Origin: Kitasatospora cinereorecta
GTDB taxonomy: Bacteria; Actinomycetota; Actinomycetes; Streptomycetales; Streptomycetaceae
Length of the DNA stretch: 64,000 nt
Direction of reading: 5' to 3'
Assembly (NCBI RefSeq): GCF_024172095.1
Contig: NZ_JAMZDX010000001.1
Location: forward strand, 276,001 to 340,000
Position numbers and translations under genes: made by a program. Shown one piece after another: positions 8,577-19,331 of this stretch (positions are counted from its first letter, which is position 1; the number at the start of each line of letters is the position of its first letter). The notes below the pieces were generated by a model. The model saw nothing but the letters and a program-made list of their open reading frames with translations. It did no database searches and was not told where the DNA came from.

Positions 8577-8594
8577 TTGTGAACTGCCTCACAT
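8577..8594 (+). promoter_or_regulatory. Rex operator (ROP) upstream of nuoA
   Basis: TTGTGAACTGCCTCACAT matches the Rex operator consensus TTGTGAANNNNTTCACAA in the left half and in TCACA of the right half. Rex is the NADH/NAD+ sensing repressor known to control nuo and cyd operons in Streptomyces. The site lies just downstream of the candidate -10 TAGGAT (8555-8560), a natural repressing position. Confidence 0.7.
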
Positions 8595-8693
8595 GGGAAT
8601 GGATCTCACAAAGTGGATCACGGGATCACCCCAGTGTGACCCGTCGGTTCCGATCTGCAGTCAAGGACGACTGGACGGAGGGAGCGGGGGCTT

Positions 8694-9053
8694 ATGAATG
8701 CCTACGCGCCGATCCTCGTACTCGGTGCCATCGCGGCGGCGTTCGCGGTCGGCTCCGTCGTGATGGCCTCGCTGACCGGCCCCAAGCGGTACAACCGGGC
8801 CAAGTTGGAGGCGTACGAGTGCGGCATCGAGCCGACCCCGCAGCCGGTGGGCGGCGGTCGGTTCCCGATCAAGTACTACCTGACGGCGATGCTCTTCATC
8901 GTCTTCGACATCGAGATCGTCTTCCTCTACCCGTGGGCGGTCAGCTTCGACGCCCTGGGGATCTTCGGGCTGGTCGAGATGCTCCTGTTCATCGCCACCG
9001 TCTTCGTCGCGTACGCCTATGTGTGGCGGCGCGGCGGTCTGGAGTGGGACTGA
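8694..9053 (+). CDS. nuoA: NADH-quinone oxidoreductase subunit A
   Basis: A 119-residue membrane subunit with three predicted helices (about residues 5-25, 62-82, 89-110). ATG 8694 follows GGAGGGAG by 9 nt. The family landmarks YECGIEP (about residues 42-48, with the conserved Cys loop) and FDIEIVFLYPW (about 70-80) are present. NuoA belongs to the proton-pumping arm near the quinone site. It is first in the nuoA-N operon; a 60-bp gap with a degenerate Rex-like box separates it from nuoB, the largest gap in the operon. Confidence 0.97.
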   Translation: MNAYAPILVLGAIAAAFAVGSVVMASLTGPKRYNRAKLEAYECGIEPTPQPVGGGRFPIKYYLTAMLFIVFDIEIVFLYPWAVSFDALGIFGLVEMLLFIATVFVAYAYVWRRGGLEWD

Positions 9054-9062
9054 CCCAGACCT

Positions 9063-9080
9063 TTGTGAACGGGCGGACAA
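9063..9080 (+). promoter_or_regulatory. Degenerate Rex-like box between nuoA and nuoB
   Basis: TTGTGAACGGGCGGACAA has a perfect left half of the Rex consensus and a right half matching only in ACAA. It falls in the only sizeable early gap of the operon. Function is uncertain. Confidence 0.3.
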
Positions 9081-9113
9081 GCCACCGGACTTGAGGGCAT
9101 TGAGAGGGATCAG

Positions 9114-9668
9114 ATGGGAATCGAGGAGAAGCTGCCGAGCGGCTTTCTGCTCACCAGCGTGGAGGCCGCCGCGGGGTGGGTGCGGAAGGCGTCGCTCTTC
9201 CCCGCCACCTTCGGCCTGGCCTGCTGCGCGATCGAGATGATGACCACCGGCGCCGGCCGCTACGACCTGGCCCGGTTCGGCATGGAGGTGTTCCGCGGCT
9301 CGCCGCGGCAGGCCGACCTGATGATCGTGGCCGGGCGGGTCAGCCAGAAGATGGCGCCGGTGCTGCGGCAGGTCTACGACCAGATGGCCAACCCGAAGTG
9401 GGTCATCTCGATGGGCGTGTGCGCCTCCTCCGGCGGCATGTTCAACAACTACGCGATCGTCCAGGGCGTCGACCACATCGTCCCCGTGGACATCTACCTG
9501 CCGGGCTGCCCGCCCCGTCCGGAGATGCTGATGGACGCGATCCTCAAGCTGCACGAGAAGATCCAGCAGGAGAAGCTCGGCGTGAACCGCCGCCGGGCCG
9601 ACGAGCTCGCCGAGGAGCTCGCCCTGCACGCCACCCCGACCAGCGAGATGGGCGGGCTGCTGCGATGA
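9114..9668 (+). CDS. nuoB: NADH-quinone oxidoreductase subunit B
   Basis: A 184-residue soluble subunit that holds the terminal [4Fe-4S] cluster N2, the electron donor to menaquinone. All four ligands are visible: the tandem Cys37-Cys38 in LACCAIEM, Cys103 in GVCASSGG and Cys132 in PGCPPRP. It starts at ATG 9114 and ends in an ATGA overlap with nuoC, implying coupled translation. Length is normal for the family. Confidence 0.97.
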   Translation: MGIEEKLPSGFLLTSVEAAAGWVRKASLFPATFGLACCAIEMMTTGAGRYDLARFGMEVFRGSPRQADLMIVAGRVSQKMAPVLRQVYDQMANPKWVISMGVCASSGGMFNNYAIVQGVDHIVPVDIYLPGCPPRPEMLMDAILKLHEKIQQEKLGVNRRRADELAEELALHATPTSEMGGLLR

Positions 9669-10387
9669 GCGACGAGACGAGCGGCGTCCCGGCCAGCCGC
9701 AAGGAGCAGCCGCACCGGGAGATCCCGGTCGAGGTGGTGGGCCGGCGCCAGGGCATGTTCGGCTCCCAGGACAGCGGCGACACCTCCGGCTTCGGCGGCC
9801 TGACCGCGCCGATCGCCCTCCCCGGTGCCTCCAGCCGGCCGTACGGCGGCTACTTCGACGAGGTGGCCGACGAGTTGGAGGGCGCCCTGGAGGAGCAGGG
9901 GCTGGTCGTCACCGACGTGATCGAGAAGACCGTCGTGGACCGCGGCGAGGCGACCTTCCACATCGCCCGCGAGCACCTGCTGGCGACCGTGCGCACCCTG
10001 CGCGACGACCCGGCGCTGCGCTTCGAGCTCTGCCTTGGGGTGAGCGGCGTGCACTACCCGCACGACAAGGGCCGCGAGCTGCACGCCGTCTACCACCTGC
10101 GCTCGATCACCCACAACCGGCTGATCCGGCTGGAGGTCACCGCGCCGGACGCGGACCCGACCGTCCCGTCGGTGGTCTCGGTCTACCCGACCAACGACTG
10201 GCACGAGCGCGAGACCTACGACTTCTTCGGCCTGGTCTTCGAGGGCCACCCGGGCCTGACCCGGATCATGATGCCGGACGACTGGCTGGGGCACCCGCAG
10301 CGCAAGGACTACCCGCTCGGAGGCATTCCCGTCGAGTACAAGGGCGCCCAGATTCCGGCGCCCGACCAGCGGAGGTCGTACACCTGA
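9665..10387 (+). CDS. nuoC: NADH-quinone oxidoreductase subunit C
   Basis: A 240-residue subunit of the peripheral arm, beginning at ATG 9665 inside the nuoB stop (ATGA). The conserved 30-kDa-subunit block is present near the C-terminus: [19 protein letters not shown], then RKDYPLGG. The N-terminal 60 residues (up to [12 protein letters not shown]) are an extension relative to E. coli-type NuoC cores, common in actinobacteria. NuoC and NuoD are separate genes here, not the fused NuoCD of enterobacteria. It shares one base with the nuoD start (TGATG). Confidence 0.96.
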   Translation: MSDETSGVPASRKEQPHREIPVEVVGRRQGMFGSQDSGDTSGFGGLTAPIALPGASSRPYGGYFDEVADELEGALEEQGLVVTDVIEKTVVDRGEATFHIAREHLLATVRTLRDDPALRFELCLGVSGVHYPHDKGRELHAVYHLRSITHNRLIRLEVTAPDADPTVPSVVSVYPTNDWHERETYDFFGLVFEGHPGLTRIMMPDDWLGHPQRKDYPLGGIPVEYKGAQIPAPDQRRSYT

Positions 10388-11712
10388 TGAGCACGGAATA
10401 CGAGGTCGGCGCCCGGGAGACCACCGAGGGCCGGGTGTTCACCGTCACCGGTGGCGACTGGGGCGACGTGGTCGAGGCGGCCGCCCGTGCGGACGACGAG
10501 CGGATCATCGTCAACATGGGCCCCCAGCACCCGTCCACCCACGGCGTGCTGCGGCTGATCCTGGAGATCGACGGCGAGACGGTGACCGAGGCCCGCTGCG
10601 GCATCGGCTACCTGCACACCGGCATCGAGAAGAACATGGAGTTCCGGACCTGGGTCCAGGGCACCACGTTCGTCACGCGCATGGATTACCTGACGCCGCT
10701 CTACAACGAGACGGCGTACTGCCTGGCCGTGGAGAAGCTGCTCGGGATCACCCAGGACGTGCCCGAACGCGCCACCGTCATCCGGGTGCTGATGATGGAG
10801 CTCAACCGCATCTCCTCCCACCTGGTGGCCCTCGCCACCGGCGGCATGGAGATCGGCTCCACCACCCTGATGATCTACGGCTTCCGCGACCGCGAAGTGG
10901 TCCTGGACATCTTCGAGCTGGTCACCGGCCTGCGAATGAACCACGCCTACGTCCGCCCCGGCGGGCTCGCCCAGGACCTGCCGCCCGGCGCCGTCGACCA
11001 GATCCGCGAGGGCGTCAAGCTGCTCCGCTCCCGGATGCACGAGTACGACAAACTCGCCACCGACAATCCGGTGTTCAAGGCCCGCCTGGTCGACGTCGGC
11101 CACCTGGACCTGGCCGGCTGCCTGGCGCTCGGCGCCACCGGCCCCATCCTGCGCTCCACCGGCCTGCCGCACGACCTGCGCAAGACCGACCCGTACTGCG
11201 GCTACGAGAACTACGACTTCGAGGTCGCGGTCGCCGACACCTGCGACTCCTACGGGCGGTTCCTGATCCGCCTGGAGGAGATGAAGCAGTCGCTGCGGAT
11301 CGTCGAGCAGTGCCTGGACCGGCTGAAGCCGGGACCGGTCATGGTCGCCGACAAGAAGATCGCCTGGCCGGCCCAGCTGGCCGTCGGCCCGGACGGCATG
11401 GGCAACTCGCTCGACCACATCCGCAAGATCATGGGCACCTCGATGGAGGCCCTGATCCACCACTTCAAGCTGGTCACCGAGGGCTTCCGGGTCCCGGTCG
11501 GGCAGGCGTACGCGGCGGTCGAGTCGCCCAAGGGCGAGCTCGGGGTGCACGTGGTCAGCGACGGCGGGACGCGGCCCTACCGCGTCCACTTCCGCGACCC
11601 CTCGTTCACCAACCTGCAGACGATGGCGGCGATGTGCGAGGGCGGCCAGGTCGCCGACGTGATCGTCGCGGTGGCCGGGATCGACCCGGTGATGGGAGGC
11701 GTGGACCGGTGA
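10387..11712 (+). CDS. nuoD: NADH-quinone oxidoreductase subunit D
   Basis: A 441-residue 49-kDa-type subunit that forms the quinone pocket with NuoB. Landmarks are [14 protein letters not shown] (about residues 40-53), with the His loop that contacts the quinone head group, and [14 protein letters not shown] (about 73-86). [15 protein letters not shown] follows near the C-terminus. The first 35 residues form a variable leader. Its ATG shares a base with the nuoC stop; its own TGA overlaps the GTG of nuoE. Confidence 0.97.
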   Translation: MSTEYEVGARETTEGRVFTVTGGDWGDVVEAAARADDERIIVNMGPQHPSTHGVLRLILEIDGETVTEARCGIGYLHTGIEKNMEFRTWVQGTTFVTRMDYLTPLYNETAYCLAVEKLLGITQDVPERATVIRVLMMELNRISSHLVALATGGMEIGSTTLMIYGFRDREVVLDIFELVTGLRMNHAYVRPGGLAQDLPPGAVDQIREGVKLLRSRMHEYDKLATDNPVFKARLVDVGHLDLAGCLALGATGPILRSTGLPHDLRKTDPYCGYENYDFEVAVADTCDSYGRFLIRLEEMKQSLRIVEQCLDRLKPGPVMVADKKIAWPAQLAVGPDGMGNSLDHIRKIMGTSMEALIHHFKLVTEGFRVPVGQAYAAVESPKGELGVHVVSDGGTRPYRVHFRDPSFTNLQTMAAMCEGGQVADVIVAVAGIDPVMGGVDR

Positions 11713-12460
11713 GCAACTCGCCAGGAAGCATCGAACTCGGCCTGCCGGCCCTGCCGGCGAAGCCGTACCCGCCGGAGGTGCACGCCCGGCTCGCGGCCGA
11801 CGCGAAGGAGCTGATCGGACGCTACCCGGTCGCCCGCTCCGCGCTGCTGCCGCTGCTGCACCTGGTCCAGGCGGAGGAGGGGTACGTCTCCGCGACCGGG
11901 ATCCGCTTCTGCGCCGAGCAGGTGGACCTCACCACCGCCGAGGTCACCGCCGTGGCGACCTTCTACACCATGTACCGCCGCCGGCCGGCCGGGAAGTACC
12001 ACGTCGGCGTCTGCACCAACACGCTCTGCGCGGTGCTCGGCGGCGACCAGATCTTCGACGAACTCAAGCAGCACCTCGGGATCGAGAACAACGAGACCAC
12101 CGAGGACGGCGAGATCTCGATCGAGCACATCGAGTGCAACGCGGCCTGTGACTACGCCCCCGTGGTGATGGTCAACTGGGAGTTCTTCGACAACCAGACC
12201 CCGGACAGCGCCCGCGACCTGGTCGACCGGCTGCGGACCGGCGCCGAGGTGCAGCCCACCCGCGGCGCCCGGCTGTGCTCCTTCAAGGAGACCTCCCGGA
12301 TCCTGGCCGGCTTCGCCGACGCGCGCGAGGGCGCGGTCGACGAGTCCGGCGCCGGCGGCGCCCCCTCGCTCGCGGGCCTGCGGCTCGCCAAGGGCGAGGC
12401 CCTGCCCGGCACCCACGGCACCAAGGTGGTATCCCCGCGGCACGAAGGGACGGAAGCGTG

Positions 12461-12461
<1 letters not shown>
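11709..12461 (+). CDS. nuoE: NADH-quinone oxidoreductase subunit E
   Basis: A 250-residue 24-kDa-type subunit carrying [2Fe-2S] cluster N1a. The four ligands are Cys102 and Cys107 in [12 protein letters not shown], and Cys143 and Cys147 in [11 protein letters not shown]. Start is GTG 11709, overlapping the nuoD stop. The C-terminal 70 residues (after [12 protein letters not shown]) extend beyond the usual ferredoxin-like core, as is common in streptomycetes. It works with NuoF and NuoG in the NADH dehydrogenase module. Confidence 0.96.
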
Positions 12462-13815
<1,354 letters not shown>

Positions 13816-13819
<4 letters not shown>

Positions 13820-16254
13820 CCGTCACCGAGACCTCCACGGATCTCGTCACGCTCACCATCGACGGCGTCGAGGTCCAGGTCCCCAAGGGCACCCTGGTCA
13901 TCCGCGCCGCCGAGCAGATCGGCACCCAGATCCCGCGCTTCTGCGACCACCCGCTGCTCGACCCGGCCGGCGCCTGCCGGCAGTGCATCGTCGAGGTCGA
14001 GGGCCAGCGCAAGCCGGTCGCCTCCTGCACCATCCCGGTGGCGGAGGGCATGGTGGTGCGCACCCAGGTCAGCTCACCGGTCGCCGAGAAGGCCCAGCGC
14101 GGCGTGATGGAACTGCTGCTGATCAACCACCCGCTGGACTGCCCGGTCTGCGACAAGGGCGGCGAATGCCCGCTGCAGAACCAGGCGATGTCCACCGGCG
14201 ACGCGGAGTCGCGCTTCGAGGGCATGAAGCGCACCTACGAGAAGCCGATCCCGCTCTCCAGCCAGGTGCTGCTGGACCGCGAACGCTGCGTGCTGTGCGC
14301 CCGCTGCACCCGCTTCTCGCAGCAGATCGCCGGCGACCCGTTCATCGACCTGCTCGAGCGGGGCGCCCTCCAGCAGGTCGGCATCGGCAACGACGAGCCG
14401 CTGACCTCGTACTTCTCCGGCAACACCATCCAGATCTGCCCGGTCGGCGCGCTCACCTCGGCCGCCTACCGGTTCCGCTCCCGCCCGTTCGACCTGGTCT
14501 CCTCGCCGAGCGTGTGCGAGCACTGCTCGGCCGGCTGCGGCCAGCGCACCGACCACCGCCGCGGCAAGGTGCTGCGCCGGCTGGCCGGCAACGAGCCGGA
14601 GGTGAACGAGGAGTGGAACTGCGACAAGGGCCGGTTCGCCTTCCGCTACGCCCAGCAGCGCGACCGCTTCACCTCCCCGATGGTCCGGCAGGACGGTGAA
14701 CTGGTCCCCGCCTCCTGGCCGGAGGCGCTCGCCAGGGCCGCCGAGGGCCTGCGCGGGGCGCGCGCCGCGGTGCTGGCCGGCGGCCGGGTGACCGTCGAGG
14801 ACGCGTACGGCTACGCCAAGTTCGCCCGGATCGCGCTCGGCACCAACGACGTGGACTTCCGGTCCCGTCCGCACAGCGGCGAGGAGGCCGACTTCCTGGC
14901 TGTCGCCGTCGCCGGCCGGGGCGTCGACCTCGACGGCGGCGGCGTCTCCTACCGGCAGCTGGAGGCGGCCCCCGCCGTCCTGCTGGTCGGGCTGGAGGCC
15001 GAGGAGGAGGCGCCGATCGTCTTCCTGCGGCTGCGCAAGGCCAACCGCGCCACCGGACTGACCGTCTTCTCGATCGCCTCGCACGCCACCCGGGGCCTGG
15101 GCAAGCTGCGCGGCGCGCTGCTGCCCGCCGCCCCCGGCACCGAGGCCGAGTGGCTGGCCGCACTGGCCGGCGACGACGTCCTCGCCGACGACGCCGGGCG
15201 CTGCGCGGACGCGCTGCGCGGCTCCGGCTCGGTGATCCTGGTCGGCGAGCGGCTCGCCCAGGTGCCCGGCGGCCTGACCGCCGCGCTGCGCCTGGCCCAC
15301 GCGACCGGGGCGAAGCTCGCCTGGGTGCCGCGCCGGGCCGGCGAGCGGGGCGCGGTGGAGGCGGGCGCCCTGCCCGGCCTGCTCCCCGGCGGCCGCGCGG
15401 TGACCGTGCTGGCCGCCCGGGCCGAGGCCGCCGCGGTCTGGGGGGTGGCCGACCTGCCGACCCGGCTCGGTCGCGACACCGACCAGATCCTGGCCGCCGC
15501 GGCCGGCGGCGACCTGGACGCGCTGGTGGTCGGCGGCGTCGGCGTGGACGACCTGCCGGACCCGGCCCTCGCCGAGCAGGCGCTGACCCGGGCCGCGTTC
15601 GTGGTCTCGCTGGAACTGCGGCCGTCCGCGGTCACCGAGCACGCCGACGTGGTGCTGCCGGTGGCGGCGGTCGCCGAGAAGGCCGGCACCTTCCTGGACT
15701 GGGAGGGCCGGGTGCGGATGTTCGAGCCCGCGCTCAAGGCCGACCAGCTGATGCAGCGCCACCTGCACGCCGACGTCCGGGTGCTGAGCATGCTGGCGGA
15801 CGCGATGGACCGGCCGATCGGCCTGCCCGACGTCCGCGCCGCCCGTCTGGAGCTGGACCGTTTCGCCGCCTGGAGCGGCGACCGCCCGTCCGCCCCGGCC
15901 GCCCACCCGGCGCCGCTGCCCCGCCCGGCCACCGGCCAGGCGGTGCTGGCCGGCCACCGGATGCTGCTGGACAACGGCACCCTCCAGGAGGGCGAGCCGC
16001 ATCTGGCCGGCACCCGCCACCCGGTGGTGGCCCGGCTGTCGGCCGCGACCGCCGAGGAGATCGGCGCGAGCGGCACCCTGCGGATCACCGGCCCGGCCGG
16101 CTCGCTGGTCCTCCCGCTGGAGGTCACCGACGCGATGCCGGACCGCACGGTCTGGCTGCCGCTCAACTCCACCCCGGGCGGCGGCGTCCACCGCACGCTC
16201 GGCACCACCGTCGGCCACCTGGTCACCATCGCCCCGGCGGAGGAGGCACGATGA
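13816..16254 (+). CDS. nuoG: NADH-quinone oxidoreductase subunit G
   Basis: An 812-residue iron-sulfur subunit starting at GTG 13816 in overlap with nuoF. The N-terminal 2Fe-2S domain has [16 protein letters not shown], the His/Cys N5 region has [13 protein letters not shown], and two 4Fe-4S motifs follow (CVLCARC; CPVGA). Cys234, Cys237, Cys241 and Cys269 (spacing x2, x3, x27) form the extra N7 site found in some bacterial NuoG. The C-terminal two thirds is a molybdopterin-oxidoreductase-like domain that no longer carries a cofactor, rich in Ala and Arg here. It ends in an ATGATG overlap with nuoH. Confidence 0.96.
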
Positions 16255-17573
16255 TGCTTGCCGCGTACGAGACCCTCGGCTTCTTCGGCCGCGACCCCTG
16301 GTGGCTGGTGCTGCTGAAGGCGGTGTTCGTCTTCGCCTTCCTGGTACTGACCGTGCTGATCGCGATCGTCTGGGAGCGCAAGGTCGTCGCCTGGATGCAG
16401 CTGCGCATCGGCCCGAACCGGCACGGCCCGTGGGGTCTGCTGCAGTCGCTGGCCGACGGCGTGAAGCTGGCGCTCAAGGAAGACCTGGTGGTGAAGAACG
16501 CCGACAAGGCGGTCTACATCCTGGCGCCGATCGTCTCCGCGATCCCGGCCTTCATGGCCTTCGCGGTGATCCCGTTCGGCCCGGCCAACGACGAGGTGTC
16601 GATCTTCGGCACCCGCACCCCGCTCCAGCTGACCGACCTGCCGATCGCGCTGCTGTACATCCTGGCGACCGCCTCGGTCGGCATCTACGGCATCGTCCTG
16701 GCGGGCTGGTCCTCCGGGTCCACCTACCCGCTGCTCGGCGGCATCCGCTCCTCCGCCCAGATGATCAGCTACGAGATCGCGATGGGCCTGGCCTTCGCGG
16801 CGGTGTTCATCTACTCCGGCTCGATGTCGACCTCGGAGATCGTCGCCGCCCAACAGCCCACCTGGTTCGCGGTGCTGCTGCCGGTGTCCTTCATCGTCTA
16901 CATCATCGCCATGGTGGGCGAGACCAACCGGGCGCCGTTCGACCTCCCGGAGGCCGAGGGCGAGCTGGTCGGCGGCTTCAACACCGAGTACTCCTCGCTG
17001 AAGTTCGCGATGTTCATGCTGGCCGAGTACGTCAACATGGTGACCGTCTCGGCCGTCGCCTCCACCCTCTTCCTGGGCGGCTGGCGGGCGCCGTGGCCGA
17101 TCTCCACCTTCTGGGCGGGCGCCAACCACGGCTGGTGGCCGATGCTCTGGATCATCATCAAGATCCAGCTGCTGCTCTTCTTCTTCATCTGGCTCCGCGG
17201 CACCCTGCCCCGGCTCCGCTACGACCAGTTCATGAAGCTGGGCTGGAAGATCCTGATCCCGGTCTCGCTGGTCTGGCTGGTGATGGTGGCCAGCGTCCGG
17301 GCGCTGCGCAACGAGGGCTACGACTTCGCCAACGTGGTGCTGTACGTGGGCGCGCCGCTGGGCGCGGTCCTGCTGATCGCCCTGGTGGTGGACCTGATGC
17401 GGCGCAAGCCCGAGGAGAAGCCCGAGGAGGACGGCGCCTTCGACCCGATGGCCGGCGGCTACCCCGTACCGCCGCTGCCCGGCCAGGAGCTTCCGCCCGT
17501 ACCGCGCCGCCGCAGCCGGGCGCCGCAACTCCAGGACGCCCTCAACGGGGCCGACCATTCCGAAGGGAGCTGA
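16251..17573 (+). CDS. nuoH: NADH-quinone oxidoreductase subunit H
   Basis: A 440-residue membrane subunit with about eight helices that links the quinone cavity to the proton-pumping arm. Family signatures are [20 protein letters not shown] (about residues 41-60) and [20 protein letters not shown] (about 224-243). After the last helix comes a charged, Pro-rich C-terminal tail of about 55 residues, absent from E. coli NuoH. Start is ATG 16251 (ATGA overlap with nuoG); the second ATG at 16254 is equally possible. Confidence 0.96.
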   Translation: MMLAAYETLGFFGRDPWWLVLLKAVFVFAFLVLTVLIAIVWERKVVAWMQLRIGPNRHGPWGLLQSLADGVKLALKEDLVVKNADKAVYILAPIVSAIPAFMAFAVIPFGPANDEVSIFGTRTPLQLTDLPIALLYILATASVGIYGIVLAGWSSGSTYPLLGGIRSSAQMISYEIAMGLAFAAVFIYSGSMSTSEIVAAQQPTWFAVLLPVSFIVYIIAMVGETNRAPFDLPEAEGELVGGFNTEYSSLKFAMFMLAEYVNMVTVSAVASTLFLGGWRAPWPISTFWAGANHGWWPMLWIIIKIQLLLFFFIWLRGTLPRLRYDQFMKLGWKILIPVSLVWLVMVASVRALRNEGYDFANVVLYVGAPLGAVLLIALVVDLMRRKPEEKPEEDGAFDPMAGGYPVPPLPGQELPPVPRRRSRAPQLQDALNGADHSEGS

Positions 17574-17579
17574 GCCGCG

Positions 17580-18170
17580 ATGACCGACGAGTCCTCCGCG
17601 AAGGCTGAGAAGTCGATCCTCGGCCCGGCCGCAGGCTTCGGCGTGACCTTCAAGGCCATGTTCAAGAAGCGGCTCACCGAGCAGTACCCGGAGTACAAGA
17701 AGCCCACCGCGCCGCGCTTCCACGGCCGACACCAGCTGAACCGGCACCCGGACGGGCTGGAGAAGTGCGTCGGCTGCGAGCTGTGCGCCTGGGCCTGCCC
17801 GGCCGACGCCATCTACGTGGAGGGCGCCGACAACCGGGACGAGGAGCGCTACTCGCCCGGGGAGCGCTACGGCGCGGTCTACCAGATCAACTACGCCCGC
17901 TGCATCCTGTGCGGCCTGTGCGTCGAGGCGTGCCCGACCCGGGCGCTGACCATGACCAACGAGTACGAGCTCGCCGACGACAGCCGGGCCGACCTGATCT
18001 TCACCAAGGAGCAGCTGCTGGTCGGGCTGACCGAGGGCATGGTCGACAGCCCGCACTCGATCTTCCCCGGCGCCGACGAGGGCGCGTACTACCGGGGCGA
18101 GATCACCGGCGCGGCGCCCGGCACGGTGCAGCAGGAGCGGCACCCGCACGAGAAGGAGGTGCAGTCATGA
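17580..18170 (+). CDS. nuoI: NADH-quinone oxidoreductase subunit I
   Basis: A 196-residue ferredoxin-type subunit with clusters N6a and N6b. The two classical motifs are present: Cys63, Cys66, Cys69 and Cys73 ([12 protein letters not shown]), and Cys108, Cys111, Cys114 and Cys118 ([12 protein letters not shown]). It passes electrons from NuoG to NuoB. The ATG is 6 nt after nuoH with GAAGGGAG as ribosome binding site, and the stop overlaps nuoJ by four bases. Confidence 0.97.
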   Translation: MTDESSAKAEKSILGPAAGFGVTFKAMFKKRLTEQYPEYKKPTAPRFHGRHQLNRHPDGLEKCVGCELCAWACPADAIYVEGADNRDEERYSPGERYGAVYQINYARCILCGLCVEACPTRALTMTNEYELADDSRADLIFTKEQLLVGLTEGMVDSPHSIFPGADEGAYYRGEITGAAPGTVQQERHPHEKEVQS

Positions 18171-19021
18171 CCTCCACCGGAGAGGCGTTCCAGTTCTGGA
18201 TCCTCGCCGTGATCGCCGTCGGCGGTGCGCTCGGCATGCTGCTGATGCGCAAGGCGGTGCACAGCGCGCTCTGCCTGGCCGCCACCATGCTGTCGCTGGC
18301 GGTCTGCTACCTGGCCCAGGGCGCGGTGTTCCTGGGCGTGGTGCAGATCGTCGTCTACACCGGCGCGATCATGATGCTGTTCCTGTTCGTGGTGATGCTG
18401 GTCGGCGTCACCAGCGCCGACTCGCTCAAGGAGCAGCTGAAGGGCCAGCGGGTGGCCGCGGTGCTCTGCGGCCTCGGCTTCGGCGTGCTGCTGATCGCCG
18501 GGCTCGCCCACGCCAAGCTGTCGCACTTCACCGGGCTCTCGGAGGCCAACGCCGAGGGCAATGTGCAGGGCCTGGCCCGGCTGATCTTCACCAAGTACGT
18601 CTGGGCCTTCGAGATCACCGGCGCCCTGCTGATCACCGCGGCGGTCGGCGCGATGGTGCTGACCCACCGCGAGCGGGTCCGCGAGCGGATGACGCAGCGC
18701 CAGCTGGCCGCCCAGCGGGTCAGGGACAACATCCAGGTGCCGCCGATGCCCGCCCCCGGCGTGTACGCCCGGCACAACGCGGTGGACATCCCGGGCCTGC
18801 TGCCGGACGGCACCATCGCCGAGGACTCGGTGATGGGCACCCTGCGCGAGCGCGGCCAGATCCGCGACGTCAGCCAGGAGATGCTGCAGCGGATGGCCGA
18901 GCTGGAGGAGACCACCGCCGACTGGCTCGGCCGGCCGTCCTCGGCCCGTCCGCCGCTCACCGGGCCGCGCTCCGCGCTGGAGCCGGTCCCCCACGGTGCC
19001 GAATCGGAGGAGGCGGAGTGA
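18167..19021 (+). CDS. nuoJ: NADH-quinone oxidoreductase subunit J
   Basis: A 284-residue membrane subunit with five helices in the first 170 residues, including the conserved [20 protein letters not shown] segment (about 56-75), the pi-bulge helix of the family. The last 100 or so residues are hydrophilic and Pro/Arg/Glu-rich (after [13 protein letters not shown]). This C-terminal extension is not present in E. coli NuoJ and makes the protein roughly 100 residues longer; it is probably cytoplasmic. It overlaps the nuoI stop and the nuoK GTG. Confidence 0.95.
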   Translation: MTSTGEAFQFWILAVIAVGGALGMLLMRKAVHSALCLAATMLSLAVCYLAQGAVFLGVVQIVVYTGAIMMLFLFVVMLVGVTSADSLKEQLKGQRVAAVLCGLGFGVLLIAGLAHAKLSHFTGLSEANAEGNVQGLARLIFTKYVWAFEITGALLITAAVGAMVLTHRERVRERMTQRQLAAQRVRDNIQVPPMPAPGVYARHNAVDIPGLLPDGTIAEDSVMGTLRERGQIRDVSQEMLQRMAELEETTADWLGRPSSARPPLTGPRSALEPVPHGAESEEAE

Positions 19022-19317
19022 ATCCGGTCAACTACCTCTATCTCTCCGCCCTGTTGTTCACCATCGGTGCGTCCGGTGTGCTGATCCGGCGGAACGCGAT
19101 CGTCCTGTTCATGTGCGTCGAGCTGATGCTCAACGCCTCGAACCTCGCCCTGGTCACCTTCTCCCGGATGCACGGCAACCTGGACGGCCAGATCATCGCG
19201 TTCTTCACCATGGTGGTCGCGGCGGCCGAGGTCGTGGTCGGCCTCGCCATCATCGTGACGATCTTCCGGACCAGGCACTCCGCTTCGGTCGATGACAGCA
19301 ACCTGATGAAGCTGTAG
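19018..19317 (+). CDS. nuoK: NADH-quinone oxidoreductase subunit K
   Basis: A 99-residue, three-helix membrane subunit. GTG 19018 overlaps the nuoJ stop. The helix [19 protein letters not shown] contains the conserved Glu of the proton path, and a second acidic residue lies in [12 protein letters not shown]. Length is standard for the family. Confidence 0.96.
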   Translation: MNPVNYLYLSALLFTIGASGVLIRRNAIVLFMCVELMLNASNLALVTFSRMHGNLDGQIIAFFTMVVAAAEVVVGLAIIVTIFRTRHSASVDDSNLMKL

Positions 19318-19331
19318 GCGGAGGGCCTTCG

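Larger units (their letters stand above)
8191..8693 (+). promoter_or_regulatory. nuoA upstream regulatory region (503 bp, non-coding)
   Basis: A long gap of visibly lower GC between the DUF2278 gene and nuoA, with no credible ORF. It contains two 16-bp direct repeats (8495-8510, 8528-8543), a possible -10 TAGGAT at 8555-8560 with no good -35, and a Rex-type box at 8577-8594. GGAGGGAG at 8677-8684 is the nuoA ribosome binding site. The weak -35 covered by the second repeat suggests an activator-dependent promoter (inference). Confidence 0.6.

Noticed and set aside
8594..8624. A second sigma-R promoter (GGGAAT near 8597) in front of nuoA
   Set aside because: The bases 18 nt downstream are not GTT, so the -10 part of the consensus is missing.
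14949..18149. Very long minus-strand open frame (over 1000 codons) opposite nuoG-nuoJ
   Set aside because: The opposite strand encodes clear complex I subunits with all cofactor ligands; such antisense frames are a by-product of high GC at third codon positions, and the product is Arg/Gly/Ala/His-rich with no recognisable domain.
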